A DNA stretch of 9,729 bases from Pseudomonadota bacterium (GCA_021836225.1 JAKBJA010000091.1:1-9729); one strand, 5' to 3'; counted from the stretch's first letter, positions 1-9,389 are shown. Notes: a model not told the origin generated them from the sequence alone. Program-made: numbers and translations.

Positions 1-122
1 CGATGTAAGCCGAACGAGGCCGCCACCCGCGCCGCCGATTCGCCTTCGGCCATGCGCTGCACCGCCAGCAAACGCATCTCCTCCAGCGTCGTGTGATCCA
101 GCGTGCGGCCGTCTCGTTTCAT
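1..122 (-). CDS. IS630-family transposase, N-terminal fragment (cut by window edge)
   Basis: An ATG at 120-122 opens a frame that stays open to the window edge, giving about 40 residues beginning MKRDGRTLDHTTLEEMR. The stretch that follows (LLAVQRMAEGESAARVAASFG) is a helix-turn-helix of the sort that opens IS630-family transposases, where it binds the element ends. The DDE catalytic part would lie outside the window, so I cannot say whether the gene is intact. It reads away from the defence operon and lies next to an IS3 remnant, so this end of the window is a pile-up of insertion elements. A TATACT box at 129-134 is the only promoter-like sequence upstream, and it is very close to the start codon. 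The family call rests on recognising the N-terminal sequence; a related helix-turn-helix protein is possible. Confidence 0.6.
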   Translation of the reverse strand, partial: MKRDGRTLDHTTLEEMRLLAVQRMAEGESAARVAASFGLH

Positions 123-133
123 GCGGGCAGTAT

Positions 134-148
134 AGCAGAATGTCTGCT
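134..148. repeat. Short perfect inverted repeat upstream of the IS630-type gene
   Basis: AGCAGA, three bases, then TCTGCT: a perfect 6-bp inverted repeat 12 bases upstream of the transposase start and touching the TATACT box. It could be part of the IS terminal repeat or an operator for the transposase. The other end of the element is not in the window, so these cannot be told apart. Confidence 0.3.
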
Positions 149-237
149 AAATTACTGACTTGTGAGTAAATGCTTGTGGTGGGGCCGGGGCAGGCGGTAG
201 AAAGCGGTGGTTGTCAAGGAAGATGTCGCCTGCACGT

Positions 238-465
238 TCACGCGGCCTCGCGCCGCAGGTTCTCCCCTGCCACTTCGTCCGGCCGGTTGATCCAGACTTC
301 CGTTGGCAGTGACCAGTTCCGAATGCCACGACTCCAGCGTTCGGGATGGCGTTTACGCGCAGCTTCGTAGACGCTTGCGCGGTGCGCGAAGATCGCTGCA
401 TCCCGGCCGGCATGACGCTCGCCGGGACTCACGAACTTGAGAGCGCGGTGCTTGTGTTCTCGGCT
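238..465 (-). pseudogene. IS3-family transposase (OrfB), C-terminal remnant
   Basis: The last 75 or so residues of the minus-strand frame ending at the TGA at 238-240 match the C-terminal end of IS3-family OrfB integrases. They start near EHKHRALKFVSPGERHAG and continue through HPERWSRGIRNW and a final EVWINRP. The catalytic DDE core is absent. Upstream of about 465 the same frame continues with sequence that does not look like transposase and runs into the attC-like site, so the open frame is longer than the remnant. After the stop the DNA reads CTTCCTTGACAACCACCG, the kind of sequence I expect just inside an IS3 right end. This is a dead fragment with no expected function. It marks past insertion and deletion at this end of the island. 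Confidence 0.75.
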
Positions 466-490
466 TGATGCTACGGCTTCCTTACTTGAG

Positions 491-550
491 GCATAACACT
501 CAGGTTGCAGTGGGCGGGCCGCGCACCGGACCGTCCGCTGCAACCGGTCA

Positions 551-556
<6 letters not shown>
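491..556 (-). other. attC-like integron recombination site (or strong hairpin) at the operon end
   Basis: On the minus strand the site runs from GGCTAAT (550-556) to GTTATGC (491-497). Between these lie two long arms, GGTTGCAGCGGACGG and CCGCCCACTGCAACC, which pair at 13 of 15 positions around a GC-rich centre of about 13 bases. Terminal GTTRRRY-like and YAAY boxes, short unpaired spacers and long imperfect arms are the layout of integron attC sites. The GGTTGCAGCGGACGG arm is like those of many environmental cassettes as I remember them. The R'' box is a poor match to RYYYAAC. The TAA stop of the helicase gene lies in R'', as is usual for cassette genes. There is no T-run, so it is not a standard intrinsic terminator, though the hairpin could still end transcripts or protect their 3' ends. 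Confidence 0.62.
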
Positions 557-3134
<2,578 letters not shown>

Positions 3135-3142
<8 letters not shown>

Positions 3143-4718
3143 CTGCATCATTGCCAAGATTCATCGCCTTGACTTGGGACTCGATGTATGCCTGCTCCTG
3201 CTTGGTAATTCCATATTTCTCGTAGAGAGATTCGTCCGTCCAAGTGCGGTTCCATGCCTGCATCGGCACCCAAACATAGGTGGAGTGTGTCGCATGTTGA
3301 GTAATTTTCCTTAAAGAGACGAGGAAACGGAAAAATCGCGTCCTGTAATACGACTGGAGATTTTCTGCTGCCTTGCGTGATCCTACATAAAAGAACAGAA
3401 ATGATTGCGTGCATACCGAGGGTGGCGGTGCAATTATGGGTTTCCCCAAAATCTGATGTGGAAGGGTATCACCCGCCCCATACGCCTCGGGGACGAGGAG
3501 TTTCCAACTGTCCACTAGATGTTCACTCTTGGTAATTGCGCTTCGTTCAATGTAACCAACGGATCGCTTATTCTTACGAATGTAATAGAGGGGCACATCG
3601 CCCGAACGCTCCTTTTCGTGGAATCCATCGAAGTTAGATGTCCAACCAAACTCCTTGTCACGGGCAAGGATTGAATTTATCGATGTTTCACCGTGTTTCA
3701 GCACCTTGTGCAGAATCGTTACGGCACGAGCATCCCGAACAAAAACGTCATATTCACCCAAGTTGCGAGGTACAGGGCCAACAATCTCGCCACCGCTAAT
3801 CGTCGTGACATTGCAATCACCGTCGTGAGATGCATCCCAAAGGAAATAGCAAACACCAGCCTTGACCTCCACACCTGGGAAAACATCACCAGCAGCCGGA
3901 TAATCCACCAGTTCGCGCATTCGCCGGTCGCCTAGCATCGTCTGGCGAAACTCACTGAGGCCGAGGCCGGAAGCCATCCAGCGTGATGGGATGACCATCG
4001 CTAGGAATCGCGGCTCAAGTGTCTTTGCCTGTACCACGAAGTGCTGATAAATCGGCACGTCTCGCGTGCCGCCGTCCGAACCTAATTGATACGGCGGATT
4101 CCCAATGATGACGTCGAATTGCATATCGCCTCCAAACAGCCCGGCCATGCGAGTCTTGATGTCGTCGGTGTGGATGAACACATAGGCGTGGCTTTCCAAC
4201 CCTTCGCCTCGGTCGTAGGTCGCCTGGCCTGCGCCGCAGAACGTGCACTTGCCATTGGCCCAGGTGTGCTCCACGCGCTCGAACCAGATATGGCCCGCCT
4301 CGCTTGCGAACGCCTTGCAGATGGAATGCGGCCCGTTGGCGTGCTTGCTGCAATACACGCTGCGCCGCGCAAGCATGGCGGTCAGCCGGGTAATGCCGAT
4401 GCCAAACACCTGCTTGGTCAGGATGTGATCCACGCGCGCCTGCAGGTCGGGGATTTCGTCCTTCAGTCCTTCAACCAGACGGCGGGTGATCTCGCGCAGG
4501 AACACGCCGCTCTTGGTGCAAGGATCGAGGAAGCGCACCGTCGGGTCGGCCCAGAGGTTCGCCCCGCCGTGACCGGCCGCCCACGCCTCGGCCAGCGTGT
4601 CGAGCATCCGGTTGGCGAACTCCGGCGGCGTGAACACCTCGTCGTTCGAGAGGTTCGCGATGCAGGTCAACACATCCGGGTTGCGGCCGCGCAGGGTGAA
4701 GGGGGCTTTCTCCATCAT
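3135..4718 (-). CDS. Eco57I-like N6-adenine DNA methyltransferase
   Basis: This 527-residue protein should methylate adenine in a DNA target site, protecting host DNA from the helicase-nuclease. Residues 27-31 (EVFTP) match the motif X region of gamma-class enzymes. Motif I is DPCTKSGVF (65-73), lacking the usual GxG. Motif IV is FDVIIGNPPYQ (201-211), a full catalytic NPPY. Between them lies a Cys/His-rich insert (C123, H126, C134, C158, C161) that could bind zinc. Roughly residues 320-520 should be the target-recognition domain; its DNA is about 47% GC by hand count (3181-3720), against about 67% in part of the helicase gene (2281-2520). The start ATG overlaps the previous stop (ATGA) and has GGGAG seven bases upstream; a second ATG follows directly. 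It could also be a type IIG-like subunit, but I see no nuclease motif in it. Confidence 0.87.
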
Positions 4719-5209
4719 GGGTGCGCTCCCAGCACGAAGCGTGCGCGTTCGATACGCAGCATCTGGTAGGGCGTCATGAACTGCACGGCCAGGCCCACGC
4801 AGGCGTCGGGGATCTTGATCCGGTTCGCCGAGTTGGATGGATGCTCGTGGGTCACCATCACATGATTGCCGGCCAGCGCGTGCGCGATCAGATAGAAGTC
4901 CGCCGCTTGCAGAAAGGTGTTGATGGCGGCCGGGGTATAGTGCTGGCTGGTGGCCCAGTTGCTCACTTGCCCAAACCGCGCATCCAGCGCTGACGGCGTG
5001 CGTCGGAAGAGGTGCCTGCCGTGGGTTTTGGCCCAGTCCGTCAACTCATCCTGACCGGCCTCGATTTCATCGGCCACCTTGTCGATACTGAACACCGTGT
5101 CGGTGTTGCCCTTGTGCACCAGCCAGTCCCAGAAGGCCGGGCAGAAATCCAGCCCGTAGTGCAGGTTCTTCGCGGACATGAACACGTTGGCATCCAGCAG
5201 ATAGCTCAT
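4715..5209 (-). CDS. PIN-domain nuclease, DUF4411-like
   Basis: A 164-residue protein with the PIN layout of metal-dependent ribonucleases. The conserved acidic positions appear as D6 in LLDANVF, E48 or E50 in VADEIEAG, D104 in QAADFYLIAHA and D135 in KIPDAC, with VTHE at 119-122. These would hold the metal ions that cut RNA. DUF4411 proteins usually sit beside an ImmA/IrrE-type peptidase with an HTH, as here, and are thought to form toxin-antitoxin pairs with them; that role is not proven for this gene. The start overlaps the peptidase stop by four bases (ATGA) and the end overlaps the next start in the same way, so it is translated as part of the operon. There is no signal peptide or membrane segment, so it acts in the cytoplasm. 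Confidence 0.82.
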   Translation of the reverse strand: MSYLLDANVFMSAKNLHYGLDFCPAFWDWLVHKGNTDTVFSIDKVADEIEAGQDELTDWAKTHGRHLFRRTPSALDARFGQVSNWATSQHYTPAAINTFLQAADFYLIAHALAGNHVMVTHEHPSNSANRIKIPDACVGLAVQFMTPYQMLRIERARFVLGAHP

Positions 5210-6357
5210 GCCGTGATTCCCAGTTCGCGCGCCGCCTCATAGAAAGTAGTCGTCTTGCGCACTCCCAACATGCGGAAGGCATCAGAAAACGAGGTCAGAC
5301 CTTCCAGCGTGCTGGAAATGATGGCGCGGGCAAAGCGCTTGCTGGTGCGTGCGCCCAGGGAGCAGTAGAAGTCGCCGCCGGCGCTGCCGCGCTCTTTCAG
5401 CGTGCGCAGACGTTCCTGCTCGTCGCGGTAGTGCTGCCACAGCGCATCTCGCGTGATGAAGCCCGCGTCGAACAGGCGGCGCAGGGCGACCAGCGTGCTG
5501 ACCTTGAATTCGCGCGCCAACCGCTGGATTTCTTCCGGTACCGGCGCGTGCGGATCGCGCGCTGCGCGCAGCGCTTCCATCGGCATCAGCAGTTCCGCGG
5601 CCACCTGGTTGCACCAACGCTCGGTGTGCTGCTCGGGCACTTGCCCCGCCTGCACGTCCGATACGCCCGTAGCGCCCAGCCACACGTGGGCCAACTCATG
5701 CGCGAGCGTGAACATCTGCGCGGCCTTGCTGTCGGCGCCGTTCAGGAAGATCAGCGGTGCAAGGTCGTCCGCCAGCGCGAAGCCGCGAAATTCGGCCACG
5801 TCCAGCTTGCGGTGGCTGTTGCTGCCGACCACGGAACTCACCATCACCATCACCCCGGCGTCTTCGGCCTTGGCGATCAACTGGCGCAGCGCGTCCGTCC
5901 AGGTGGGCAGCTGGCGGCGCGCTTCGATGGACAGACCCAAGGTTTCGCGCAGGCGTTGCGCCACGGCCCCGGGCGCTTCTTGCACACTGGCGCTGCCGAC
6001 GAAGGGCAAGGCCGGCAAGCCGTGCATGCGGGCGTGGTCGCGGTACCAGTCCTGTCGCTGTTGACACGGGTAAAGCGTGTCCAACAGGTCGCTGCTGGGC
6101 TCACGAAGCGCCTCGTCGCGCAGGGTGCGGAAGTCGGGCACCGGCAGCGCCAGCTTGGGCGGCTTGGGCAGGAAAAAGTAGCCGATGGCCGTGTGCGTGA
6201 GGCGTGCGAAATCTTCCAGTTGCTTGAGCGTGGGCTGGGCCTGGCCGCTCAACCACAGGGGCCATTTCTTGAAGCGAGCCGCCAGATCGCCATCGTCCAG
6301 ACGCGCGCGTTGCGCCGCCCAACGCAGCACGGGGATGGACGCGGCGACGGTGCTCAT
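5206..6357 (-). CDS. HTH and ImmA/IrrE-family metallopeptidase
   Basis: This 383-residue cytoplasmic protein combines an N-terminal helical DNA-binding-like region (about 8-60, PTLKQLEDFARLT) with an ImmA/IrrE zinc peptidase. The zinc-binding HELAH is at 220-224 and the likely third ligand is E255 in NQVAAELLMP. Family members such as ImmA and IrrE cleave a repressor when the cell is stressed. In operons like this they probably act as antitoxin or regulator for the adjacent PIN protein. A C-terminal section of about 70 residues (310-383, with GGDFYCSLG and SFSDAFRMLG) is seen in this subfamily and may contact the partner. The ATG overlaps the preceding TGA (ATGA) and has GGAGG four bases upstream, the best ribosome-binding site in the operon. 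This could give it more translation than its neighbours, as expected for an antitoxin. Confidence 0.87.
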   Translation of the reverse strand: MSTVAASIPVLRWAAQRARLDDGDLAARFKKWPLWLSGQAQPTLKQLEDFARLTHTAIGYFFLPKPPKLALPVPDFRTLRDEALREPSSDLLDTLYPCQQRQDWYRDHARMHGLPALPFVGSASVQEAPGAVAQRLRETLGLSIEARRQLPTWTDALRQLIAKAEDAGVMVMVSSVVGSNSHRKLDVAEFRGFALADDLAPLIFLNGADSKAAQMFTLAHELAHVWLGATGVSDVQAGQVPEQHTERWCNQVAAELLMPMEALRAARDPHAPVPEEIQRLAREFKVSTLVALRRLFDAGFITRDALWQHYRDEQERLRTLKERGSAGGDFYCSLGARTSKRFARAIISSTLEGLTSFSDAFRMLGVRKTTTFYEAARELGITA

Positions 6358-7028
6358 GTTTCCTCCATGGGCAAGGATGCCGCCGGCGCAGACAGGGCCG
6401 CCAGCTCGCGCACCGTCATCGGCGGGTAGGTTTTCATCGGCGTGAAGATTTCATGCTTGCCCAGATGGGCGAAGAGCGAACCTTCCGCACTAAAGGCGGA
6501 CGAACCGGTGAGAACGTCGAAACGGAAATCGCGCCGCTGGAACTTTCCCTTGCCCAGGTAACCCCACTCCGCAAAGGTAATCGGCTGGCCGGTGCTGTCG
6601 CGCATCGTGAGGGCATCGCCGTGGACCAGGTTCTGCGACAGCACGTAGGAGACGGCCCGGTACAGCTCATCCGACTGCTTGATCTTCAGGAAGTCGGCGA
6701 GAATCTCCAGCATGTTGGCGCGGCATTCGGCGATGTTATCGGGCAGGAGCTCGATTCCGTAGCAGCACATCAACCCGAGCAGGGCATAGTGCCGCTTTTC
6801 GAAGTCGGACTTTCCGAACTTGAGTTCGACGGCGGCGAGCTTGCGTTGCAGTATCCGGACGAGAAAGTTCCCGCTCCCGCAAGCCGGTTCCAAAAAGCGG
6901 GAGTCAATGCGCTCGGTCTCGCCCTTGACGAGGTCGAGCATCGCCTCGACCATCCACGCGGGGGTGAAAACCTCCCCGTGGTCTGCGACCCGTTTTTTGG
7001 ACTTGACGAAGCTCATGGGATGATGCAT
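6354..7028 (-). CDS. Methyltransferase-like protein with SAM-binding motif but no NPPY
   Basis: First gene of the operon, 224 residues. GEVFTPAWM (18-26) and LEPACGSGNF (46-55) are the motif X and motif I regions of gamma-class N6-adenine DNA methyltransferases, followed by YGIELLPDNIAECR (90-103). Where these enzymes carry FDVxxGNPPY, this protein has FDVLTGSSAF (170-179), so the catalytic Asn-Pro-Pro-Tyr is missing. It can probably bind SAM but should not methylate DNA alone. No target-recognition domain follows. The likely role is partner or regulator of the downstream methyltransferase, whose own motif I is weak. I chose ATG 7028; AAGGA lies 12 bases upstream, rather far. ATG 7016 (MSFVKSKKR) is a good alternative. 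A TTG at 7052 falls inside the -10 box and is unlikely. I recall similar short proteins in other genomes, so it may be complete rather than truncated. Confidence 0.78.
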   Translation of the reverse strand: MHHPMSFVKSKKRVADHGEVFTPAWMVEAMLDLVKGETERIDSRFLEPACGSGNFLVRILQRKLAAVELKFGKSDFEKRHYALLGLMCCYGIELLPDNIAECRANMLEILADFLKIKQSDELYRAVSYVLSQNLVHGDALTMRDSTGQPITFAEWGYLGKGKFQRRDFRFDVLTGSSAFSAEGSLFAHLGKHEIFTPMKTYPPMTVRELAALSAPAASLPMEET

Positions 7029-7051
7029 TCGGGCGATGATTCCTTTTCGCA

Positions 7052-7080
7052 ATTATATACTTGAGAAATTCAACCCGAAA
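7052..7080 (-). promoter_or_regulatory. Candidate promoter of the defence operon
   Basis: A perfect TATAAT lies at 7052-7057 on the minus strand, about 24 bases before the chosen start codon. The -35 position at 17-bp spacing (7075-7080) reads TTTCGG, which is weak. An imperfect dyad, TTGAATTTCTCAA (7061-7073), lies in the spacer and could be an operator for the HTH protein of the same operon. This is an A/T-rich island within GC-rich DNA. With overlapping genes downstream, one transcript probably covers all five. Confidence 0.45.
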
Positions 7081-7370
7081 ATAAATCGAGGCTTAGCGAG
7101 GGACGGCAGCGGGAACCGCCCCGCAGGGGCGCATAGGGCCACCCCCCCGCTCTGAAATCGCGCCGCCCGTTCGTCTTCCGCGCCGCTGGCCCCGTCGCGG
7201 CCCTGTCATCTCCGTCCGCCGTCATGCCCTCCTGATGGGTTGATCTTCGCCGTCGAAGCCTGCCGGTCCCGCGCCTAATGCCGTCAAGGCCAAGCCCTGC
7301 GGGCGCTGCGCGGCCTGTGACGGCGGCGCTCATGGACCGGCCTCCTGGTTCGCCGTCATCAACCCTCACA
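7081..7370. other. Divergent intergenic region, about 290 bases, no gene seen
   Basis: This GC-rich stretch separates the defence operon from the divergent radC-type gene. I see no plausible coding frame. It holds one perfect hairpin, GCCCC-GCA-GGGGC (7118-7130), without a T-run, and a CCCCCCC run at 7142-7148. No convincing promoter for radC stands out. Such spacers upstream of short radC genes occur in integrative elements as I remember them, but I cannot assign a role. Confidence 0.5.
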
Positions 7371-7382
7371 GGAGGCACAAAC

Positions 7383-7888
7383 ATGACGGCGCAACTCGAC
7401 TTCGATTTCCAGGCCTACACCCGCGACAGCCGGGGCAAGTACCTGCGGCTGCTCTCCGAAGACGACCTCATCCGGGCGCGCTCGCGGTCGCCGAACGGCG
7501 CTTCGCTTCCGGCGCTGCGCTCGAATCCCCGCGCGCGGTCGCCGACTTCCTACGGCTTCGCTTCGCCGGCCTCGACCGCGAGGTGTTCGCGGTCATCTTC
7601 CTCGACAACCGCCATCGCGTGGTCGCCTTCGAGGATCTGTTCCGCGGCACGATCGACGGCTGCTCGGTCCACCCGCGGGAAGTGGTCAAGCGCGCGCGGC
7701 ATTACAACTGCGCCGCGTGCGTGTTTGCCCACAATCACCCAAGCGGGGTCGCCGAACCGAGCCGCGAGGACGAACATCTCACTCGTCGGCTGAAAGAGGC
7801 GCTGGCGCTCATCGATGTCCGCGTGCTGGACCACCTCGTGGTCGGGCAGGGCGAGCCGGTCAGCATGGCGGAGCGGGGGCTCTTGTAG
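7383..7888 (+). pseudogene. radC: Short RadC-type (JAMM/MPN+) protein, frameshifted
   Basis: ATG 7383 has GGAGG seven bases upstream and starts [15 protein letters not shown] up to DDLIRA. Near 7476-7482 the homologous sequence moves to another frame, which continues [20 protein letters not shown] and then the RadC domain to the TAG at 7886-7888. The JAMM metal-binding pattern is intact ([16 protein letters not shown]), as are [11 protein letters not shown] and [10 protein letters not shown]. If joined, the product is about 168 residues, the length of the short RadC proteins found on integrative elements and islands, which lack the N-terminal region of chromosomal RadC. Their function is unknown; despite the name, a repair role is doubtful. 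A shift of one base explains the break, so it is either a real mutation or a sequencing error. Translation from an internal start could still give the JAMM domain. Confidence 0.82.
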
Positions 7889-7918
7889 CCCCCCGCTTTC
7901 GGGTTTCGGGGCTTTTTT
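7887..7918 (+). terminator. Intrinsic terminator after radC
   Basis: AGCCCC (7887-7892) pairs with GGGGCT (7908-7913), followed by a six-T run (7913-7918). A second, alternative stem, GCGGGGGCT with AGCCCCCCGC (7873-7896), overlaps the radC stop. The T-rich tail continues to about 7940 as loose repeats of the unit CGCTTTTTT. A typical rho-independent terminator for the plus-strand gene. Confidence 0.75.
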
Positions 7919-8002
7919 CGCTTTTTTCGCTTATTTCGCACTCGGGGTAAAGGGGGCGGTCTTCTCAGCGCCCGGCACGTCCCTGCTGCCTCCGGCCGCC
8001 GG

Positions 8003-8038
8003 TCCCTGGCGTCCCTGGCGTCCCTGGCTTGCCAGGGA
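8003..8038. repeat. Three tandem 9-bp repeats ending in a palindrome
   Basis: TCCCTGGC occurs at 8003, 8012 and 8021 with a 9-base period. The last copy forms a perfect 8-bp inverted repeat with GCCAGGGA (8031-8038) across two T bases. It lies just past the integrase stop. A hairpin here could end integrase transcripts although no T-run follows; the tandem copies may instead be a protein-binding or slippage-prone tract. Confidence 0.7.
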
Positions 8039-8043
8039 GTCGA

Positions 8044-9044
8044 TTACCCTAGCCGCTTCGCCAAATCCTCGGCCCGCAGGTGCGTGTAGCGCTTGAGCAT
8101 TTGCAAGGTCTTGTGGCCGGTGATGGCCGAAACCTCCATCGGGTTCAGGCCCTTCTCGAACAGGCGGCTGGTCGCTTCGTGGCGCAGATCGTGGAAGCGC
8201 AGGTCCCGGAACAGGCGCGGTTCGGGCTTCTCGCCGCGTTCCTCGCACTCGGCTTCGTATTTCTTCCGGGCGGCCTTGCAGGCGCGCTCGAAGGCCTGCG
8301 TGATGCTGTCGGGGCGCATGCCCCACACATACCCGTCGATGCGGCGCGGCAGGCCGTCCAGGACTTTCAGCGCTCGCGTGGAAAGCGGCACCTTGCGCGG
8401 TTCGCCGGTCTTGGTCTCGGGCACCCTCAACACCTTGGTGGCTCTGTCCACGTGCTCCCACTTCATGGCCGCGATCTCGCCCCGGCACATCGCGGTTTCC
8501 ATGGCAAAACGGATGATATCCTCGATTTCCCCGCCGTAAGCCCGCGCGGAAGCTTCGGACGCGCCGATTTGGCGAGCGGCACGGGGTTGACCACGCCTTC
8601 CATACCCCAGGCCGTGCGGCACATCTCGAACACATGCGAGAGCAGCGCAAGGTCCAAGCGCACCGTGTTCGCCCCAGCCCCTTTCGCTTGGCGCTCGTGG
8701 ATAAACGCGGCGACATCCTTGCCGCGAATGGAGGCGAGCGGATGGCGGGCGAGGGGGTGGGTTTTCATCTGAGAGCAGCGGCAGGCTTCGCGGGCAGCGT
8801 TTTTCTTGCGCGGGACGATCTCAATCACATAGCGGTCCAGCGCTTCGCCGAGCGTGGTGTTCTCCGCCTCGGCGCGCGAAACGAACACGCCGCGCGCCAT
8901 TTCGCTTTCCACAGTCGCCGCCCAGGCCTCGGCTTTAGCCTTGGTGTCGAAGGTACAAGTCTGCGGCGGATAGCCGCGCCGCCGGACGCGCGCTTGCCAC
9001 ACGCGCTTCCCGCGTGGACCGGGCCGCGAAACGAATGTCGCCAT
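8044..9044 (-). pseudogene. Tyrosine-family site-specific integrase, broken
   Basis: This enzyme would move the island in and out of the tRNA-Asn gene. ATG 9042-9044, with AGGAGA five to six bases upstream, starts MATFVSRPGPRGKRVWQARV; the N-terminal and core-binding domains run to about NPVPLAKSARPKLP. Near 8540-8560 the frame changes, and the catalytic domain continues from EASARAYGGEIED to the TAA at 8044-8046. Compared with relatives as I remember them, about 18-20 residues that normally separate these parts, including an RxRRL-like stretch, are missing, so there is probably a short deletion as well as a frameshift. The catalytic domain keeps Lys (ETKTGEP), HxxR (HDLRHEA), GHKT and Tyr (RYTH), but the first catalytic Arg is Cys (ETAMCRGEI; TGC for an expected CGC). 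The protein is almost certainly inactive. Confidence 0.87.
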
Positions 9045-9063
9045 ACCATCTCCTGCGGTTACT

Positions 9064-9083
9064 GATTGTCGCGGGATTGTCGC
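9064..9083. repeat. Two direct 9-bp repeats, 11-bp period, upstream of the integrase
   Basis: GCGACAATC appears twice on the minus strand (9075-9083 and 9064-9072) with two bases between, so copies are one helical turn apart and would face the same side of the DNA. They lie between the tRNA 3' end and the integrase start, where integrase arm-type or autoregulatory sites are expected. Confidence 0.6.
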
Positions 9084-9131
9084 AAATTCGCGGGGTGAAG
9101 TGAAGTATTCGTTTGTAACTTATTGTTTTAT

Positions 9132-9165
9132 TGGCTCCCCGGGACGGGCTCGAACCGCCGACCCG
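9132..9165. other. Probable island attachment-site region at the tRNA 3' end
   Basis: Tyrosine integrases next to a tRNA gene usually recombine within its T-arm and 3' end, leaving that part as a direct repeat at the far end of the island. The integrase here lies directly downstream of the tRNA, so one attachment site should fall in this range. The exact core cannot be set because the other end of the island is outside the window. Confidence 0.4.
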
Positions 9166-9207
9166 GTGATTAACAGTCACCTGCTCTACCAACTGAGCTA
9201 CCGGGGA
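9132..9207 (-). tRNA. tRNA-Asn (GTT)
   Basis: A 76-base tRNA with encoded CCA. The acceptor stem TCCCCGG/CCGGGGA is fully paired with discriminator G. The anticodon stem GGTGA/TCACC closes the loop CTGTTAA, whose anticodon GTT (9172-9174) reads AAC/AAT for asparagine. D-arm (AGCTCAGTTGGTAGAGC) and T-arm (GGTTCGAGCC) are standard. It is intact, so insertion of the island restored its 3' end. The integrase gene starts 87 bases beyond the 3' end, marking this as the insertion target. A possible promoter box TAAAAT lies on the minus strand at 9262-9267, about 55 bases upstream; I could not find a convincing -35. Confidence 0.97.
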
Positions 9208-9389
9208 AGCCGATGTCCCTCTGATCTCTTCATCTTCGGGCTTCCTGCCTCCACGATCCCTATTTTACGACACGTTCTTGCTTTACGCTTGCCGCGTCGC
9301 TGCAGTCGTGGATCAATCCCCCCCGACCAGGTTCGGAGACCGTACGACGGAGCTGGTAAGATCAACATCCGTCCCACGGAGGCCGTTTT
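9208..9389. promoter_or_regulatory. Chromosomal spacer holding divergent tRNA and ogt promoters
   Basis: The tRNA-Asn and ogt genes are transcribed away from each other, so both promoters must lie in these 182 bases. Candidates are weak: TAAAAT on the minus strand (9262-9267) for the tRNA and TAAGAT on the plus strand (about 9357-9362) for ogt. Neither has a clear -35 box. Confidence 0.3.

Noticed and set aside
3143..3157. TTG or upstream ATG starts (3157, 3151, 3148) for the helicase
   Set aside because: Possible, but ATG 3142 gives the tightest overlap (ATGAGTAA) in keeping with the other junctions. The difference is at most five residues.
5431..6429. Plus-strand open frame of 332 codons
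   Set aside because: Antisense to the HTH-ImmA/IrrE gene, with a His/Arg/Gln-rich low-complexity product and no recognisable domain.
7029..7052. TTG start at 7052 for the first operon gene
   Set aside because: It lies inside the TATAAT box, so it would be upstream of the transcript start; ATG 7028 or 7016 fits better.
7278..7382. Upstream ATG (7278) in frame with the first part of radC
   Set aside because: The added sequence (Pro/Arg/Ser-rich) has no homology, while ATG 7383 has a well-placed GGAGG.
8003..8038. CRISPR array
   Set aside because: The 9-base unit and absence of spacers do not fit; it is a plain tandem repeat.
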